NCBI GenBank assembly: GCA_002427815.1
Contig: DIZF01000027.1
Coordinates: forward strand, 55,063 to 88,412
Source of the DNA: Ramlibacter tataouinensis
Lineage (GTDB): Bacteria > Pseudomonadota > Gammaproteobacteria > Burkholderiales > Burkholderiaceae_C
DNA: 33,350 bases
Direction: 5' to 3'
Shown: positions 30,956 to 33,350 of the stretch, piece by piece
Numbering within the stretch: position 1 is the stretch's first letter
Layout: the number at the start of each line of letters is the position of its first letter
The notes under the pieces: generated by a model
Databases searched by the model: none
The model's input: the letters and a program-made list of their open reading frames with translations, nothing else
Told to the model about the DNA's origin: nothing
Translations under genes and position numbers: made by a program

Positions 30956-32620
30956 ATGGCTCTCAAACTCTGTATTGCGCAGCTCAACTTCGTGGTGGGC
31001 GACACCGTCGGCAACGCGCAAAGGATCATCGCGGCGGCCCGTACCGCCTACGCGCAGGGGGCCCGTCTGGTGCTCACTCCGGAGCTGTCGATCTGCGGCT
31101 ACGCGGCCGAGGACCTGCTCCTGCGGCCCGCGTTCATTTCCGCTTGCGATGATGCCGTGAAAACGGTGGCCCGCGAGCTGGCCGGGTTAAAGGGCCTGCA
31201 TGTGGTGGTGGGTCATCCGACCGGCGGCGACATCCGCAGCAAGTCGGTGGCGGTGCAGCGGCGGTTCAACGCGGCCAGCGTGCTCAGCGAGGGCCGGGTG
31301 CTGGAGACCTACGCCAAGCGCGAGCTGCCCAACTACCAGGTTTTCGATGAACGCCGCTATTTCACGCCGGGCCAGGGCACCTGCGTCTTCCAGGTCAACG
31401 GCGTGAGTGTCGGGCTGCTGATCTGCGAGGACGCCTGGTTCGAGGAGCCGGCCCTGCTGGCCAAGGAATCCGGCGCCGAGTTGCTGGCGGTGATCAACGC
31501 ATCGCCCTTCCATATCGGCAAGGGCGGCGAGCGGACGGACCGAATGGCCGAGCGTGCCCGCGCAGTCAATCTGCCGCTGGTCTATGCCCACCTGGTCGGC
31601 GGGCAGGACGAGGTGGTGTTCGACGGTGCCTCGTTCGCGCTGGACGCTGCCGGAACCCTGGTGGGCCGGGCCCCCGGGTTTCAGGAGGACCTGTTCGCCG
31701 TGCGCGTCGCGCGAGCAGACGGCGGGCTGAAGCTCACCGCTGCGATCACCAACGAGCGCAGCCCCGAGGCCGACCTGTGGGACGCGCTGGTCCTGGGCGT
31801 GCGCGATTACATCGGCAAGAACGGTTTTCCCGGCGTGTTGCTGGGTCTTTCGGGCGGGATCGATTCCGCCCTGGTGCTGGCGATCGCCGTGGATGCGCTG
31901 GGGCGCGACCGGGTGCGCACCGTGATGATGCCGTCTCCGTACACGGCCGAGATCTCGTGGATCGACGCGCGCGACATGGCGGCGCGGCTGGGCGTGCGAT
32001 ACGACGAGATTTCGATCGTGCCGGAGTTCGACGCGTTCCGCTCCTCGCTGGCCAACGAATTCAAGGGCCTGCCGGAAGACACGACCGAGGAGAATATCCA
32101 GGCGCGCATCCGCGGGGTCTTCCTGATGGCGCTGTCCAACAAGTTCGGCAGCATTGTCCTGACGACCGGGAACAAGAGCGAAATGGCCACCGGCTATTGC
32201 ACGCTTTACGGGGACATGGCCGGCGGCTTCGCCGTCATCAAGGACGTGCTCAAGACGTCGGTGTTCAGGCTGGCGCGCTGGCGCAACATCCACGATCCCT
32301 ATGGCGCCGGCATCAGCCCGATCCCCGAGCGCATCATCAACCGGCCGCCCAGCGCCGAGCTGCGAGCGAACCAGGTCGACCAGGACAGCCTGCCGCCCTA
32401 CGAGGTGCTGGACGCGATCCTCGAGCACTACATGGAAAACGACCAGGGGATCGAAGAGATCATCGCGGCGGGCTTCGATCGCGCCGTGGTGGAGCGCGTC
32501 GCCCGCTTGATCCGTGTCAACGAATACAAACGGCGCCAGGCCCCGGTGGGTATCCGGGTGACCCACCGCAGCTTTGGCAAGGATTGGCGTTATCCTATTA
32601 CCGGTAAGTTCCTCGCCTGA
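30956..32620 (+). CDS. nadE: Glutamine-dependent NAD+ synthetase
   Basis: 554-residue two-domain enzyme that amidates nicotinic acid adenine dinucleotide to NAD+. The N-terminal nitrilase-type glutaminase has the triad Glu43 (TPELSICGY), Lys121 (AKRELPNY) and Cys157 (LLICEDAWF). The C-terminal synthetase has the PP-loop LSGGIDSAL (298-306), then TTGNKSEMATGY, and ends with VTHRSFGKDWRYPITGKF. Both active sites are complete, so glutamine is the nitrogen donor. The ATG at 30956 begins a normal family N-terminus (MALKLCIAQLNFVVGD). It is followed after 30 bases by glnB, linking glutamine use to its sensor; this pairing is common in betaproteobacteria. Confidence 0.97.
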   Translation: MALKLCIAQLNFVVGDTVGNAQRIIAAARTAYAQGARLVLTPELSICGYAAEDLLLRPAFISACDDAVKTVARELAGLKGLHVVVGHPTGGDIRSKSVAVQRRFNAASVLSEGRVLETYAKRELPNYQVFDERRYFTPGQGTCVFQVNGVSVGLLICEDAWFEEPALLAKESGAELLAVINASPFHIGKGGERTDRMAERARAVNLPLVYAHLVGGQDEVVFDGASFALDAAGTLVGRAPGFQEDLFAVRVARADGGLKLTAAITNERSPEADLWDALVLGVRDYIGKNGFPGVLLGLSGGIDSALVLAIAVDALGRDRVRTVMMPSPYTAEISWIDARDMAARLGVRYDEISIVPEFDAFRSSLANEFKGLPEDTTEENIQARIRGVFLMALSNKFGSIVLTTGNKSEMATGYCTLYGDMAGGFAVIKDVLKTSVFRLARWRNIHDPYGAGISPIPERIINRPPSAELRANQVDQDSLPPYEVLDAILEHYMENDQGIEEIIAAGFDRAVVERVARLIRVNEYKRRQAPVGIRVTHRSFGKDWRYPITGKFLA

Positions 32621-32650
32621 CACCTCGCCCGATAAATTGGAAATCCCGTC

Positions 32651-32989
32651 ATGAAACAGATCACCGCCGTCGTGAAGCCCTTCAAGCTCGAGGAAGTCCG
32701 GGAGGCGCTGGCGGACTGCGGGGTCACCGGCCTCACGGTGACCGAGGTCAAGGGCTTCGGGCGCCAGAAGGGCCATACCGAGCTGTATCGCGGCGCGGAG
32801 TACGTGGTGGACTTCCTGCCCAAGGTCAAGGTCGAGGTGGTGGTCAAGGACGACGATGTCGATCGCTGCGTCGACGCCATCGTCAAGTCCGCGCGCACCG
32901 GCAAGATCGGCGACGGCAAGATCTTCATCACCAGCGTCGAACGCGTCATCCGGATCCGCACCGGCGAGACCGACGAGTCGGCGGTCTGA
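32651..32989 (+). CDS. glnB: Nitrogen regulatory protein P-II
   Basis: 112-residue trimeric signal protein reporting glutamine (by uridylylation), 2-oxoglutarate and ATP/ADP to NtrB, glutamine synthetase adenylyltransferase and others. The T-loop with Tyr51 (RGAEYVVDFLPK), the B-loop TGKIGDGKIF and the C-loop are intact. Asp54 and the following VEVVV make it closer to GlnB than GlnK, and amtB is not adjacent, which agrees. A weak GGAAAT precedes the ATG. Probably cotranscribed with nadE. A hairpin follows the stop by about 20 bases, but lacks a T-run. Confidence 0.97.
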   Translation: MKQITAVVKPFKLEEVREALADCGVTGLTVTEVKGFGRQKGHTELYRGAEYVVDFLPKVKVEVVVKDDDVDRCVDAIVKSARTGKIGDGKIFITSVERVIRIRTGETDESAV

Positions 32990-33248
32990 CAGCTTCTGAA
33001 GCATCTTTTCTCGCCGGACAAGGCGAGGAAGGCAGAGGACTCCCGGCGGATTGCGCGTAACGGATCGCGCGCTCGTCTGTGACGAGCGTCGCAGACGCGC
33101 CTCTCTCTGTATATCGAAATCGACGGCGCGTCTTGACGCGCAAGTGGTTGAAATACAAAGGGATTCGGGCAAATGCACGGTGGTGCTGCACGAAAAGAAT
33201 GTACTTCGAACCGCCATCGAGATTGCCGGTGCGCGCGGCTCGAATGAG
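32990..33248. other. Gene-free stretch with clustered hairpins
   Basis: No convincing gene. It holds three tight perfect inverted repeats: CTCGCC/GGCGAG (33010-33015, 33022-33027), CGCTCGTC/GACGAGCG (33070-33077, 33081-33088) and GCGCGTC/GACGCGC (33126-33132, 33135-33141). A further 5-bp stem GCGTC/GACGC (33086-33090, 33094-33098) competes with the second. GC falls to about 57% here against the mid-60s in the genes. A TATATC at about 33110 could be a -10 but has no partner. Confidence 0.5.
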
Positions 33249-33350
33249 CTAAGCCCTTGATTCGACAAAGCTTTCAAACAAGGCGAAGGACTTGGCACGG
33301 TTGATGCTGAAGTCAGTGTGACTACCAACCCGAGTGGCCACATGAACACC
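33249..33350 (-). CDS. C-terminal end of an unidentified protein (cut by window edge)
   Basis: The minus strand from the right edge reads 33 codons and then TAG at 33251-33249. The peptide contains HVATRVGSHTDFSINRAKS and ends FALFESFVESRA. It reads like real protein (mixed, non-repetitive, no Arg/Pro/Ala shadow bias), but the stretch is too short to identify. Its codons lack the strong G/C third-position bias of the other genes, and GC is about 51%, so it may belong to recently acquired DNA. A competing open frame on the same strand exists, so coding status is probable rather than proven. Confidence 0.45.
   Translation of the reverse strand, partial: GVHVATRVGSHTDFSINRAKSFALFESFVESRA

Noticed and set aside
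33051..33260. A 69-codon plus-strand frame in the tail
   Set aside because: It has no ribosome site, starts across hairpins and resembles no protein. Its end overlaps the more convincing minus-strand frame.
33185..33260. tRNA-like words on the minus strand (TAGCTCA and GGTTCGAAG)
   Set aside because: The D-loop would be only four bases, and no matching acceptor stem or anticodon arm can be drawn.
31187..33349. A 720-codon open frame on the minus strand
   Set aside because: It is mainly antisense to nadE and glnB. Only its first part lies in the gene-free tail, and there the competing frame ending at 33249 looks more protein-like.

Overview
The window is a high-GC bacterial chromosome segment with strongly G/C-ending codons. 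Its conserved blocks (trxA-rho, SRP RNA next to dnaX-ybaB-recR, moaA-mobA-moeA, nadE-glnB, hppA beside ppa) and protein sequences point to a betaproteobacterium of the order Burkholderiales, most likely family Comamonadaceae (Variovorax/Ramlibacter/Rhodoferax-like). The genus is inference. Almost all of it is ordinary chromosomal core. I see no insertion sequence, CRISPR array, tRNA or rRNA.

Layout. 1-1419 (minus): the 5' part of rho, cut by the window edge, preceded by trxA. 1498-2787 (plus): a BaiN/HI0933-type flavoprotein that overlaps the tail of a convergent exported hypothetical. 3570-5770 (minus): an L,D-transpeptidase followed by a MepK-type endopeptidase, so 3-3 peptidoglycan cross-link synthesis and cleavage sit side by side. 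5799-5901 (minus): the 4.5S/SRP RNA. 5980-8782 (plus): dnaX-ybaB-recR; dnaX carries an in-frame A9 slippery run with stops just behind it in both other frames. 8793-12123 (plus): a MAPEG membrane protein, then a NitT/TauT-type ABC importer with a strong terminator between the binding protein and the ATPase gene. 12142-14438 (minus): gloB and mltD, overlapping by ATGA. 14437-15677 (plus): a methyltransferase and rnhA, overlapping by GTGA. 15831-20327 (plus): RND efflux adaptor and pump. 20362-26630 (minus): moeA, mobA, moaA, then an SDR, an aldehyde dehydrogenase and a PF10118 di-iron-like hydrolase. 26777-29708: a membrane H+-pyrophosphatase (minus) divergent from soluble pyrophosphatase (plus). 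29721-30947 (minus): a FemAB/GNAT-like protein. 30956-32989 (plus): nadE and glnB. 32990-33350: a lower-GC tail with clustered hairpins and the last 33 codons of an unidentified minus-strand gene.

Themes. DNA replication and repair (dnaX, recR, ybaB, rnhA), transcription termination and redox (rho, trxA), cell-wall remodelling (L,D-transpeptidase, mepK, mltD), molybdenum cofactor synthesis (moaA, mobA, moeA), pyrophosphate handling (hppA, ppa) and nitrogen/NAD metabolism (nadE uses glutamine; glnB senses nitrogen status).

I did not find a convincing undescribed multi-gene system. The most useful observations are the dual-frame slippage site in dnaX, promoter elements of one type (TGnCAnAAT) before trxA, rho and nadE, the intra-operon terminator of the ABC importer, the overlapping divergent start codons of gloB and the methyltransferase, and the compositionally distinct right edge.
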